Origin: Cymbomonas tetramitiformis | Taxonomy: Eukaryota > Chlorophyta > Pyramimonadophyceae > Pyramimonadales > Pyramimonadaceae | Assembly (NCBI GenBank): GCA_001247695.2 | Contig: LGRX02034276.1 | Span: 19,377-83,376 of the forward strand | Length of the DNA: 64,000 nt | Direction of reading: 5' to 3' | Part shown: positions 35,900-46,735 of the stretch, one piece after another | How positions within the stretch are numbered: the first letter of the stretch is position 1 | Layout: the number at the start of each line of letters is the position of its first letter | Program-made: the position numbers and the translations under genes | Notes under the pieces: generated by a model | Databases searched by the model: none | What the model saw: only the letters and a program-made list of their open reading frames with translations | Told to the model about the DNA's origin: nothing

Positions 35900-36302
35900 C
35901 GTTTCTTCCCTCATTCGCGCGCTCGTTTGCAAGAGAGCCTGGGCAACGGATGAGGGAAGCGTTAGCAAAAATAGTATTTCGTATGCGTTGTTTTCCCTAA
36001 ACAAATTGCACAAACTGAACGGTCAACCACACATCTCGTTGTGGGATGACGCGTTCATTTGGCGGAAGCGGGTGGAATTTAAGGAATTTGAAACCCGCAA
36101 TAGTTGCGCTATGGGTTTTCATTCTTTGCGAAACGGGTACCCACATACTAAGTAGGAATGTGTGATAATATTTTGAAGCAAAAGATTACTCAGATTAGTA
36201 TACAATCTTAGAGATCTTTATTTCGCTGGACAGGGGCACACTCCCGGAGAGAAAGCCTTCCGCCTTTAGTTAAATTTGCATATTTAACAAATCAGACAGT
36301 AA

Positions 36303-36553
36303 GTATTTTCTTTAAGTATTTTCAGACGTGTTCCCAAAAGTAACAAAAAACCGTTCAATCGCCCGATCGAACGGCGATCGAACGGTTTTTGGGTACTTTG
36401 GGAACACGTCTGAAAATACTTAGTGTTGTCTCGCGTGTTGTCACCAAGCCTAAACTCACGATCTCACTCCCAAAGTGACCAAAAACCATTCGATTGGCAA
36501 TCGAACGTTTTTTGGTCACTTTAAACACGTCTGAAAATACTTAAAGAAAATAC
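36303..36553. mobile_element. MITE with nested hairpins
   Basis: Outer 30-bp inverted repeats begin GTATTTTCTTTAAGTATTTT. Inside, 36314-36421 forms a hairpin with arms of about 49 bp (few mismatches), and 36474-36523 forms a second one (AAAGTGACCAAAAACCATTC and complement). CAGACAG occurs just outside both ends and may be part of the target duplication. No coding capacity. Confidence 0.8.
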
Positions 36554-39226
36554 CAGACAGGTCTTTGCAACCAAGCCGACTTCAGTTACGTACGGTTTAC
36601 GCCCTCCCGAATCTGGAATTCACGGCCGTGAATATTAAATTCACGCCGTCTTCCGAGATTTACGTTACGGATAGATAGATTACGTTACGGAGAGATAGAT
36701 ATTGCGCTTGCCGATCGACTTTCGACCTAATGGGTACTTGTTTTGTTTCCACGGCCGTATATAGTGCATCCACCCCTTCCTCCCCTCGAAGAGCTACTTC
36801 CGAGGTTCACAGGCAGAATGGAGAGCCCTTTTCGAATAAGGCTTGTTTTTAATGCAAACGGAGATGGCCCTGCTTACGAGATATCGGAGGGTCTTTATAA
36901 GTCCACTTTAAATCCTCACTCGACTGCCAAACTCCTTTTTCGGTCCGGTACGCGCGCACTGACGAACATTTCATCGGGTGGATTCGTCAACGTACTAATG
37001 TGAATTCGTTTAGTTATGTATGTCAATCATAACTCAGGATCACAACTCCGTCTACCTCAGCATTCCGGTAGCTGCGGAATCTGGCCATAAAACCCGAATG
37101 ACAAACCACGGTCTGGCAAAGGCAGCATAACAGTTTTTATTCATCCACAGATATGGTACCCGCATGTATGCGTATCTGTGCAAGGGTATGATTTGTACAA
37201 GGCTCACTACACCTCAGCAAGGAAGGATCAATTCCCGCTCCTGTCATATATATCAATTTGATGCAGGGTAAAAATGTTAGGGATGTAACCCTGCAGTTCT
37301 TGGGATGCAGCCCTGCAGTTCTTGGGATGCAGCCCTGATTATTATTTGGTCGACAATCATTGGCTAAAGTTATCGGCTATCAGCTTATTGACTCAGAAGC
37401 CACAATGTTATAGAAGCTACGACCTATCGTGACCATATGCGGCAGTTATGCCTTCAGCATACGTAGACAATATGACTGTGTGGAACTTATAATCCCACTT
37501 AAGTTGCATCATGATAAATTCATCCATGTCTTAACAAGTGTTCAGGATTTGATAAGGGGTTGACGCCCCACCGGCCAAAGGTCACTGTCTCGTAAGGCTC
37601 GCCTCAAGTGTGCGGCTTCGAGGTGCAGCGTTCAGGCGAGACACAGGCATGATGCTTCCTTGACCACAATGGAGCTGGAAATGAGAATGCTCAAGATATC
37701 CGAAGACAGGAAGGCTTTTTGTTGGCCAGAGTTGCTGTCTAGATGCTTAATCTCGATGGGGTTGCATTCGGATACAAACTGTGCAACCATACATGTGACT
37801 TATGCATTGGTGTATGACTTTGGTGAATTGTCTCTTGTCATGAATCTGGAAGGAATGACGGGCAAATAGCTAGAGCGGCAGATCTTACTCACTCGGCTCT
37901 GCTGTTATGGAATTCGATGCTTGAATGGCACAACTGGCAATCCTTTGGCTTAGATGCTTCCCTTCAGACACTGGCAACAACTTGTACGCCAGCTTCTCTA
38001 GATTTGGGGAAAAACCATGGATTAACAATTCATCAATCAAAACACATGTTACCAAGGCTGATTCAACGAATCTTTCAGCTCTTGAAATCCAACAATCAGC
38101 ATCTCAGGCTGTCGACGTCAAAGGAATAGTCTTAAGCTTACAATATAGCTTATTCACATTTAAAAAACCATCGTTCTCCTACGTCAGTGCCCTTCAAATA
38201 ATATGATAGAGCTGGAGAAATATGCATCTATGATTTTTTAAATGATGAACTTCATGTGTCAGTAAGTCAAATAAAGACTTCATTTGATGCTTCAATCGGG
38301 ATGATGTACCGTGTCATCAAACTTTATGACTGTTATACACAGATGCTGGAACTTTTCATAAGATTTCTATATTTAATCTTTCAAGTAAAATCATTGTGAT
38401 GTAAACCAATTTTTTTGGCAGCTGTATGAAGAATGAATGAATCTATACTCCTTCCTCCCCCTTTAAAAAGAGGTGTATCAAACCAATCAGATGGTGATGG
38501 AGAATGCCATTCAATTATTATGTCATGTGAAAAATGGTTTGATAGAAAATCAGACTGAGATTACTCATCGAATCAAGTGCTTTCGAGGAAACAATGTCAA
38601 TATGAACACCGATTCTCTCAACGTCGTACCGGCAACATGCCTGACGCTTTTGAATGTGGTGAATGCCAGATGTTGTCAAATGCCAATGTCAATTCACTAT
38701 GATTCAATATGCAGTTTTTGGGTTGCAGCCCACATACATTGTTGGTTCAGGGTCACAATAGTGTGCCCAACTTAGACAATGTTTCTGGATAATCATTATC
38801 ATAATGAAAAACGAAACCAGTGATACAGATGGTACCGAAGCTAATGGAGATTCAATCATGAATATAAATATCAATTCTCTATTGTCGTAAACGGCTCACA
38901 GATTCAGTGTTTGCAGTGATAACAACTTACTACGAGCTGTATTTTCGTCCTTGATGAATGACTGGTATGTCATTTCATTGTGACTAGAACATGGCATCGC
39001 CTAGTGATATGTGTATATATGAATCTTCTTCAGTACATGATCACTTATCTCAATGGTGCTCATTTTATTTTTGGGCATACACTATTCAGAGACTTGTCAT
39101 GGTAAAGAAGTATGAATGATGAATGTGTCATTTCAATGCCGACAGAATTGTGACTTGTTGATGACTATTTGCCACTAATTTAAAGTTTCTGTAACTTTCC
39201 AGAATGAGAATGAACTGCGCTTGGAA

Positions 39227-39300
39227 ACCATCTGCAGATTGCGGGTTCGAGTCCCGCCATGGCTTTTCCCAAGGCTTCGTGGCCTAATGGACGAGGCGAC
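39227..39300 (+). tRNA. tRNA-like halves in permuted order
   Basis: A perfect T arm (GCGGG-TTCGAGT-CCCGC, 39241-39257) with a 3' acceptor-like CATGGCT comes first. After 8 nt follows a 5'-half-like sequence with acceptor-like GGCTTCG and an intact D arm (GCCT-AATGGACG-AGGC). The order is 3' half then 5' half, as in circularly permuted tRNA genes. However, the acceptor strands pair poorly (two mismatches, two G-U) and no anticodon stem can be formed across the join, so a decayed pair of tRNA pieces is more likely. Confidence 0.3.
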
Positions 39301-39759
39301 AAATTTCTAAACATTCCAGAATGAGCTTTCAAAGAGTCATAATTCCTCAATGAAGCATGCGTGTCTTATGTGCCAAAATGATATGAAACCACAAGTATGA
39401 TGTCAATCTATATGTGGATGATGTATACCATTGTATGCTATTCCACAAATAAGTAGTGATGTCAGAATAAAACTTTGGACAATTGCAACTCAGTACAAAC
39501 CCGAGTGCATTCAAGTCCACTTGTATGCTTAGAATCTGAATCTAATGTACTTTCTATATGCACAGGATAAAATATTTTTTCTATGCGATTCTGGATTCAG
39601 GAACTAGAGTCAATGAAAAACTCCTGTCCTATTTCAGACAATGAAACCTTTATTCCCTTCGGTGCAATACCTTATCTTAAGGAATAGTCATTTTCAATAC
39701 AAGTTTCAATCGATTTTCTCAAATCTGTCACCTTTATCGATGATCAGACTGGTCAATGT

Positions 39760-39990
39760 TTACAGCATGACCCACTTCCCCTTGCTGAAGGAGATGATTC
39801 CCTTTTTAGGGTCATAGGGCGATATGTTGGCTGTTTTCATATGACACATGGAATACATGAGTGGCTCGGCGATTTTTGAGAATTTCGGGATAAATCTCCT
39901 GAATTGGCCGACTATTCCCAAGAATGACCGAAGGTTAGACTTGCCATCTTTAGCCATGCGGCGTAGAGGCTGCTTGCCAACAGTTGGGCC
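39760..39990 (-). pseudogene. Ty3/gypsy pol fragment
   Basis: The minus-strand frame contains SNLRSFLGIVGQFRRFIPKF followed by SKIAEPLM, the conserved segment linking the RT thumb to RNase H in Ty3/gypsy polymerases (family pattern LRxFLGxxxxYRRFIPxFSxIAxPL). Nothing else of pol is recognisable around it. The left arm keeps a more decayed version at 3490-3560. It identifies R as a fossil gypsy-type element, or as having captured one. Confidence 0.7.
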
Positions 39991-40421
39991 ATAAGCTGGA
40001 TAGCTATGATAGCTATATCGGAGGCTGAATGGCCATAACTGCACGGACTCTGTCTTCCATGATGGATAGACTTCTGAGATGTGATGTCCGATAAATCAAT
40101 GCAACAGACAAACAACTCAACCTTAGAAGGTCGGATGAAGAGCTGATGATCGCTGCTGCTCTGAAAGAACTGGCAAATGAGAGCAGAGTGTCTCTATAAA
40201 GAGTAGAAACAAATATGCACTGTATATTTTTGATGTGCATTACCGAAATGCCTCGTGATATAATAATTTCACAGAATAGGCATTGCTTATTGGCGGTATG
40301 ATTAGATATGTAATGACCAATGAAAAATAGGATGACCAGTATGGCTTATTCAACAGGCATGACTACCTCAAAGAGATGCCACTACTCGGATACATTTCAA
40401 GACATAAGGGCAATAGACTTA

Positions 40422-40589
40422 CAGTAAACACTCGATTTTAAGAAAACAGGAATTTTAGATCAGATTAGCAACTTTCTTATTTATATAGAGATCTTAAATA
40501 TGGAGTGTTATGTGTTAAATATTATGAAGAAATCAAAAAAGCTGGCTACTTTCTTATTGGCGGGTTTTCTTATTACCGAGTGATTACTG
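40422..40589. mobile_element. Mariner/pogo-like MITE with TA duplication
   Basis: The ends are CAGTAAACACTCG and its near complement CGAGTGATTACTG, flanked by TA at 40420-40421 and 40590-40591. The left arm of R has the empty site (GGCTTATTGTATAGCC in inverse). 168 bp, no coding capacity. Confidence 0.85.
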
Positions 40590-40790
40590 TATTATGTAGC
40601 CTTCAAAGGCAGCTAGCATTTATGCTGCATTGGTCTGCTCGGTGGCTTTGACCTAGGTGTTGTACTCAGGCCGTAGCCTGCATATTGCATTGAGTACTCT
40701 TGACACCTTTAATGATCCAATCAGATGATATGTATGAAATATCAAGAATGGTTGCCCTTTTTCGGTGATCATCGGTGGCAGAGGCTATAG

Positions 40791-41849
40791 TGCCTATTCT
40801 TGGCAAATTATGGTGGGTATACCCACCGTAAGAGCAATTTTAAATGGGTCATAACACATGCATAACTCGAACAAGGGCATGATACCCATGCCCGGGGATG
40901 ATTATTACGAGGCCTTTCGTGCGAAGATAGCTTAAAATAGCGGACTCCATAGGTTTTGATATGTGAAAACGCTTTGTCAAGTTGGAAAATTGACTGGTGG
41001 GTAACCTAAAGTGCTTACGGTGGGTTTACCCAAGACATCAATATGGGTAGATGCACACAGCACATATGCATGTCTCCGTGTGGCATATTATTATAAAATA
41101 AGCTTCATATGCATATTGAGACTTCACATTTTACCCCATACATATCGGAGGCTTGTACAATTCATTTCGCGCAGCTAGCGATCCACCAAGGGTAAGATGT
41201 CTATTTAGCAATACTATTTCCCTAGTGCACCACACTAATTAACCCCCTGAGTGTACCCCACCATCTCGGGCGAAGTTCGATGCCAACCGACCCATGGCGT
41301 TAATACAAAGTCAAACACATTCCGACGGATGTATTTTACCACCCACGACCCCATCTCACTATTCCCACTCACCCTTAAGCCAGCCGCCCCACGCCACCCT
41401 CACACTCAGTCCCCAGCCCTAAATCGGACACCTCCTGTGGCCACCCCCTGAGTGCACCCCACCATCTCGGGCGAAGTTCGATGCCAACCGACCCATGGCG
41501 TTAATACAAAGTCAAACACATCCCGACGGATGTATTTTACCACCCACGACCCCATCCCACCATTCCCACTCACCCTTAAGCCAGCCGCCCCACGCCACCC
41601 TCACACTCAGCCCCCAGCCTTGAACTTAGTACCTACCCTAGACTTCGAGTGGACGGCGGCATGATGTTTGAGGGCTTCTAGGGGCTGGGGTTGAGTTTTG
41701 GCGCTTTGCCCGGCTCTAGTCGACACTTTTAATCGGGGTAACGACCTCCGGGCCCGCGCGATACGCGTTAAACGCGAAAAGTTTAGGGTTGGGTAGCCCA
41801 CCGTAAAGCCGCGTTACGGTGGGTATACCCACCTTGCCAAGAATAGGCA
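40791..41849. mobile_element. MITE with GGTGGGTATACCCACC palindromes (copy 2)
   Basis: 1059 bp with inverted ends TGCCTATTCTTGGCAA/TTGCCAAGAATAGGCA and 4-bp target duplication ATAG (40787-40790 and 41850-41853). The left arm of R preserves the unoccupied ATAG site. The palindrome lies near both ends and is doubled at the right end, exactly as in the member at 17131-18211, although the interiors look unrelated. It contains a 201-bp tandem duplication at about 41246-41650. Confidence 0.92.
41246..41650. repeat. 201-bp tandem duplication
   Basis: The unit beginning CCCCACCATCTCGGGCGAAG occurs at 41256 and again at 41457, with a few substitutions. Each unit is open in one plus frame, but composition and lack of motifs argue against a protein. 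It lies inside the MITE at 40791-41849. Confidence 0.85.
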
Positions 41850-42051
41850 ATAGTGCTTGCACCGAATCAATATACAATTCTAGTCTGGATACATGCTAGA
41901 CCAGATGTATACAAATGTCTAGGTCTTCGAAATCAGGCTCATATGTACGCCATGGCTGATGACCTTAGAAATGTCCGATACATATGTGTGTTAACTTCAT
42001 GGAGCTCTGCATGGTTTGACTGTATATAGTCACAATTACCAAAACAATCAA

Positions 42052-42665
42052 CAGTGTCGACAACGGATCCGGATTCGTTGCTCCGGATCCAGACACAAAT
42101 CAGAATCCGACCTATCGAATCCTCAATTTAAGCGGCTTCGAAAGATACAGATACGGGCAGATCCTGAAATTCTACTGGATTCGAAGCATCGAATCCTGAT
42201 CCGTAAAAAATCCGTCAATTCCGACGATTCTGCGAATCCAAACCTGCCAAGTAAAAATTTGAACCCACATCCTTTAGGGTGTTTGCCAATATGGCCCTGC
42301 TTTCCCAGATGTGCTAAGAGGATAATTCCGTGACATTTGCCCACATTTTGATTAGTTTATATCCCTTGACAATCGAAATTCATATCACAATTAATAATTT
42401 GACATTTGACTTTTCGATCGGCAGCATGGAATATAACGGATCCACGGAGACTAATCCAGACATTTTCTGGATTTTCGAGTACGGATACATTGACAATCCT
42501 GAAATTTCGTGTATCCGTTCGAACGAAGCCTGATTTTCGTTGGCTCCGACAGGTACAGATACGAACGGATTCAAACAAATTGCTGGATCCGAAGCGTCGA
42601 AGCCTGAAAGATTTCTGGATCCGTCCTACGAATTCGGATTGGACCCGGATCCGTTGTCGACACTG
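42052..42665. mobile_element. hAT-type MITE with 8-bp target duplication
   Basis: Perfect inverted ends begin CAGTGTCGACAACGGATCCG (21 bp in all), flanked by the perfect 8-bp duplication ACAATCAA (42044-42051 and 42666-42673). The left arm of R lacks it. Many GGATCC/GAATCC subterminal motifs fill the 614 bp. An 8-bp duplication and CAGTG ends point to hAT. Non-coding. Confidence 0.92.
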
Positions 42666-43078
42666 ACAATCAACGATGATGCAACTTACTTGTTTTATTA
42701 TTTGTCTTGTCTTTATTAGTTATTTGGGTTTTAGTTGTATTTTTTTAGCTTGTCACCTTCCCCCCTCAAGGAAGTGAAAATTGCTAAGCGGTTGTCAGGC
42801 GCCGTTTAAATACAACAGAGGTCCGACCTCAGATGTGATGACGTGGTAGCTAGCTTACGATGAAGCTGGATAGCAGTTCTCGGGATGCAGCCCATTGCAC
42901 CGAAGGTGCATCGCAGTTCTTTGGATGCAGCCCGAATTCACGTCATCAGCGTGGGCCCATAGTGCCCATGTATGTGCTGTACAAAATACAACACTACCCT
43001 CCAGCGGCGAAATGGTTTGCTATTACCATCATCGTATGCTAAGCGTGGACTAGATTATTGATTAAGCGCTGTAGAGAT

Positions 43079-43560
43079 AACGGAATGGAGCAATCTCAAC
43101 GGCATATTGAAGGTAAGGGTCCCACCTAGCATATTTTCTATTGCAAGTAGTCATGAAAGTTGTGTAGAGGGTCCAAACGTAGAGGGCTGATAGGGTATGT
43201 CCGCAGATGCGGCATTAACCCCAACGAGCGAGAACGAGCACCCCAACCTCCATAGTTAACGGAATCGAGCAATCTCAACGGCATATTGAAGGTAAGGGTC
43301 CCACCTAACATATTTTCTATTGCAAGTAGTCATGAAAGTTGTGTAGAGGTCGCGAACGTTGAGGGCTGATAGGGTATGTTGGCAGAATGGAGCATGGCCA
43401 CCCTAAACGAGATTGAGTCCCCAAGGCTCTATAGTTAGTCAAATCGAGCAAGCTCAACGGCATATTGAAGGTAAAGGTCCTCCCTAGCATATTTTCTATT
43501 GCGAGTAGTCATGAAAGTTGTGTAGAGGTCGCCAACGTTGAGCCGGTGGTGGATTGCTGG
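43079..43560. repeat. 180-bp tandem repeat, three units
   Basis: Units start at 43079, 43260 and 43440 with GAGCAATCTCAACGGCATAT and share most of the following 130 bp, including GTCATGAAAGTTGTGTAGAG. Period 179-181 bp. It lies directly upstream of the helix-hairpin-helix ORF and may act as promoter-proximal repeats, or be a small satellite. Confidence 0.88.
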
Positions 43561-43578
43561 AGCTGTAAAGTGCAGAAG

Positions 43579-43935
43579 ATGTCGTTTCCGAGTGGATCTA
43601 AGTTCGCAAGATTCATTCATCTGGCAGCTGGAGGTACTCGGGAGGATCAGCAAGCGGATATGGATACCCCGATCACCGTGTTGAATGGTGTGGGGAAGAA
43701 GACTGGTCCCAAGCTGATTGAGCTTGGGTTGGCGATTGTAGGCAAGTTGGCTGAGTTGACAGATACGGACATGCAAACATATTTTTGCAAGATGATCGTG
43801 GAAGGGGTGCGGCGTGTCAACTTGTGGAAGTTGCGTGATAATGCTCGCGAATTATTGGCTACTGGTGTTCCTGATGTGGATCCTGAGAGTGAAGACGATC
43901 GTGACGTTGAGGAGTTACCGTGTCTACTTTATTGA
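43579..43935 (+). CDS. Small helix-hairpin-helix protein
   Basis: The ATG at 43579 opens a 118-codon frame; the open frame extends upstream into the 180-bp repeat, so the true start is uncertain. Residues about 35-60 (TVLNGVGKKTGPKLIELGLA) fit a helix-hairpin-helix motif, a sequence-nonspecific DNA-binding unit found in repair and recombination proteins. The C terminus is acidic. With the RecQ-like gene downstream on the same strand, a shared DNA-transaction role or a common mobile element is possible. No closer family recognised. Confidence 0.5.
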   Translation: MSFPSGSKFARFIHLAAGGTREDQQADMDTPITVLNGVGKKTGPKLIELGLAIVGKLAELTDTDMQTYFCKMIVEGVRRVNLWKLRDNARELLATGVPDVDPESEDDRDVEELPCLLY

Positions 43936-44192
43936 TTTTAAATGTAAATAATTATGGAGGAAAAAATCGTCTTTTGAAACGTAAATAGGCTTTAAAATTA
44001 AATAATTCCTCCCGGATAGGTTGCGAAAAAAAAATAAGGTAAATAATTAAATATTGTGCCATACACATCATTACAACAAATTTAAACAACAAAGTATTAA
44101 ATATATAATTCCGATCTCGCCCCTCAGCGCGAAAACAAACAAAGTGACAAAATAACTGGAAACTGGTCACTCTCTTCACCTACACGGCAGGT

Positions 44193-44925
44193 ATGGCTGG
44201 CGGCTCGGGACACGAGGGAGAGCTTTGTTTAATCTGCAATTTTCTTCCGACAGAATGCCGATGTGGCAAAACAACGCTCGGGGATATGGCCAAGAAGCGC
44301 AGGTCACTCGAGAGGCTTCAACAGGCCTCCCTCCTCAGCTTTGGTGTCAAGCGAGGGGTTCCGGCAGCATCAGTGAACTCAGACCCGACCGTTCTCCGAC
44401 CCGTCTCGGCACGTCCTAAGCGCAGTGCAAGAGAAAGATTCCTAGGAATAGGAGAACGAGTTTTAAGACAAGTTCTCAAGAAGGGCGCTGGACGCACGTT
44501 AAAACACACCGCGTTCGTGCATCGTTCAACCCCCCTGCAGAGATGCGACGTCGACCTAGGTGCGAGTCTGGTGGCTGAGCGCGACTACGAAACAGACCCT
44601 AGAAGGTGGGTTAATGACTTTTTGTATGAGGCTGACTTTGATGAATGGATGGGCGAGGATGCGGTTGGTTCTCAGCAAACGCCACGAACTCCGGCTGTTC
44701 CTCGCAGGAAGGATGGACTTTGAGGAAGATGAGATCGTGCATTTGTGGGACGTTGAGTCTCCCGCTGAGGAGAACGGAATCCCTCAAGACATGTTTGCTA
44801 TTGTGATGGCAAATCTGAAGGGGATCATGGCTTCAGGCGGTGGTGGCAGTGGCACTGGTGCCAGTGGCAGTGGTAGTGGCGCTGGTGCCAGTGGCAGTGG
44901 AGCTGGTAGTAGTGGGCAGTGAAGG
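44193..44925 (+). CDS. Cys-rich basic protein, probably two exons
   Basis: The ATG at 44193 opens a frame with a zinc-binding-like start (CLICNFLPTECRCG), a basic region (MAKKRRSLERLQQASLLSFG, whose QQASLLSFG weakly resembles a PCNA-interacting peptide) and a further basic segment, ending in a stop at 44723. The other frame continues sensibly from about 44708 (MDFEEDEIVHLWDVE) to a Gly/Ser/Ala-rich tail ending at 44922. A short intron with acceptor CTCGCAG at 44707, or a frameshift, would join them. Function unknown. Confidence 0.4.
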
Positions 44926-45409
44926 TGCATATTGACGTTGCATATTACAGTGAACACATAGCTTGGAAACACGCAACGAACTTTCGTACTGCCGGTATCC
45001 ATTCGTTACCGTATTGTATACTTGTACTTTTGAATAATTCTCTGGGTCAATTGCACCGATATAGCAAAAAAGAAAAAACAAGCAAAACAAAATAATTAAA
45101 TATAGGTCATATAATAGTGTGAACAAACAAACAAAGTTCATAAATTAAATAATTTTCGTATAATTATCTGTATTCCTCCAGTTAAAACAAACAACTTTAA
45201 AATCAATTAAATAATTAAATCTGGGGGACCAACAAACTTAATTAAATAGTTTATTGCGGCTCATTTTCGGAATTAAAATGAATAAAGTAGACACGGTATT
45301 AACTCTAGATGATAGTGATGAAGAACTCGCGGTAAGGAGAATCGAAAAAGTGTGATGAAGTAGGTGTCCCATTTGATACATCTACGGTTATGGTGGAATT
45401 GTTTTGGGG
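44926..45409. other. AT-rich spacer, no gene seen
   Basis: A/T-rich with several AAATAATTAAAT motifs, similar in character to 43940-44160. No coding signal seen. Confidence 0.4.
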
Positions 45410-45695
45410 TCATAAATGAGTGTTTGAGGGTCAAAAATAGAGTTTTAAGGTCAGGAATGAGTGTACCCGGGTCAGAAATGAGTGTTTCAGGGTCAAAAAC
45501 AGTGTTTCGGGGTCAGAAATGAGTGTTTCAGGGTCAGAAATAGTGTTTTAGGGTCGGAAATGAGTGTTTCAGGGTCTAAAACGGCTGCATGGGGTCACAA
45601 ATGGGTGTTTTACGGTCAGAATTAGTATTTCAGGAGCAAAAATGAGTGTTTCAGGGTCAACTTTAATGTGTTGGGGTCAAAATTGATGGGATCGC
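45410..45695. repeat. GGGTCAGAAATGAGTGTTTC minisatellite
   Basis: About twelve degenerate units of 20-24 bp with consensus GGGTCAGAAATGAGTGTTTC, ending 30 bp before the helicase start codon. Units vary in AAATGAGTG versus AAACAGTG. Confidence 0.88.
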
Positions 45696-45725
45696 GGGGG
45701 GCGGGTGTGGACACGTGCAGTTGTA

Positions 45726-46735
45726 ATGGAGGCGCCAGATTTGTTGACATTAGGAAACCGGCGCATCTTCAACAATGACAGCTTCCGCGGAGATCAACTG
45801 AGAATTTGTCAGACAGTTTTAGATGATAAAGAAGTATTTGTTGTGCAACACACTGGGTTTGGAAAGAGTTTGACATACCAGCTTCCTGCCGTCGTATCCC
45901 GAGGAGTCACGGTTGTGATTTCACCGTTGGTGTCGCTGATGCATGATCAAGTCCAGGCTCTAAAGGCCAAAAACATTTCGGCTCTGCAATATACGAGTGA
46001 TATGTCGGATGCTGATAGATTTTGTGCGATAGATGTGATACGTAGATCACGGATCCAGTTATTGTACGTCGCTCCTGAAGCATTGATGGGAGAAGGCCAC
46101 TTGCGGAAGGCACTTGCCGAATTGTGGCATAATAGTTTATTGCGGCGCTTTGTGGTGGACGAGGCTCACTGCTGTAGTGAATTTGGACACGATTTTCTGC
46201 CAGCGTATAGCCGTTTAGGTGAATTAAAGGATACATTCCCCGGTGTTCTCTTCACGGCAATCACAGGAACCGCGACAGAAAGGACAAAAACGGACATCAA
46301 AAAGATTTTGCGAATGAAGAACCCTGTTGAGTTTTTCGGCACTAGTAGAAGAGCAAACTTGATTTTGAATGTGGAGGAGAAGTTTTGGGGAGAAGAGACA
46401 GTTAATGAGATAGTTGTCGATTCATGTTGGAAGCAGATATTAGCATTCGTTTTAGATCAGCCAGCGACTTCTACTGGAATCATTTATTGCATGACAAAAA
46501 AAGACACTGAGAAGTTAGCAAATTGGTTGAGCCAACAAAAGCAAGGCGGCGACAGTATTCGAAAGCAGCTCACTATCATGGAGAATTGAATACGGCACAG
46601 CGATCGCAAGTGTACAATGCTTGGATGCGAGGAGAAACTAGAATAGTGGTAGCAACCACCGCATTTGGGATGGGGGTGGACAAGGGCGATGTTCGTTGGA
46701 TCGTGCATCATGCTAGAAACAGCTGAAACAGGCAG
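45726..46735 (+). pseudogene. Truncated RecQ-like DNA helicase
   Basis: From the ATG at 45726 the frame shows RecQ motifs in order: motif 0-like FRGDQLRICQ, Walker A variant HTGFGKSLTYQLPA, motif Ia ISPLVSLMHDQ, DEAH box DEAHCCSEFGHDF and motif III TAITGTATERT. Near 46548 the frame shifts; the next frame continues with motif V (VVATTAFGMGVDKGDVRWIV) and stops soon after HHARNS at about 46726. The ARN/arginine-finger motif VI, RQC and HRDC domains are missing, so the gene is cut off, apparently by the sequence starting at about 46730. The intact helicase would be a 3'-5' ATP-driven DNA unwinder. Its frame break could be a short unrecognised intron. Confidence 0.82.

Larger units (their letters stand above)
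34746..36302. other. Repeat-containing region, no gene recognised
   Basis: Contains the minisatellite at 35478-35600 and the hairpin at 35849-35899. Short open frames here show no conserved motif. Confidence 0.4.
36755..43040 (-). repeat. Right arm of large inverted repeat R
   Basis: Inverted relative to 2346-6745 and longer, because three MITEs (40422-40589, 40791-41849, 42052-42665) were inserted after the duplication. For each, the left arm shows the unoccupied site. A gypsy-type pol fragment (39760-39990), a tRNA-like segment (39227-39300) and minisatellites (37283-37340, 42870-42935) lie within. Otherwise noncoding. Confidence 0.78.
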
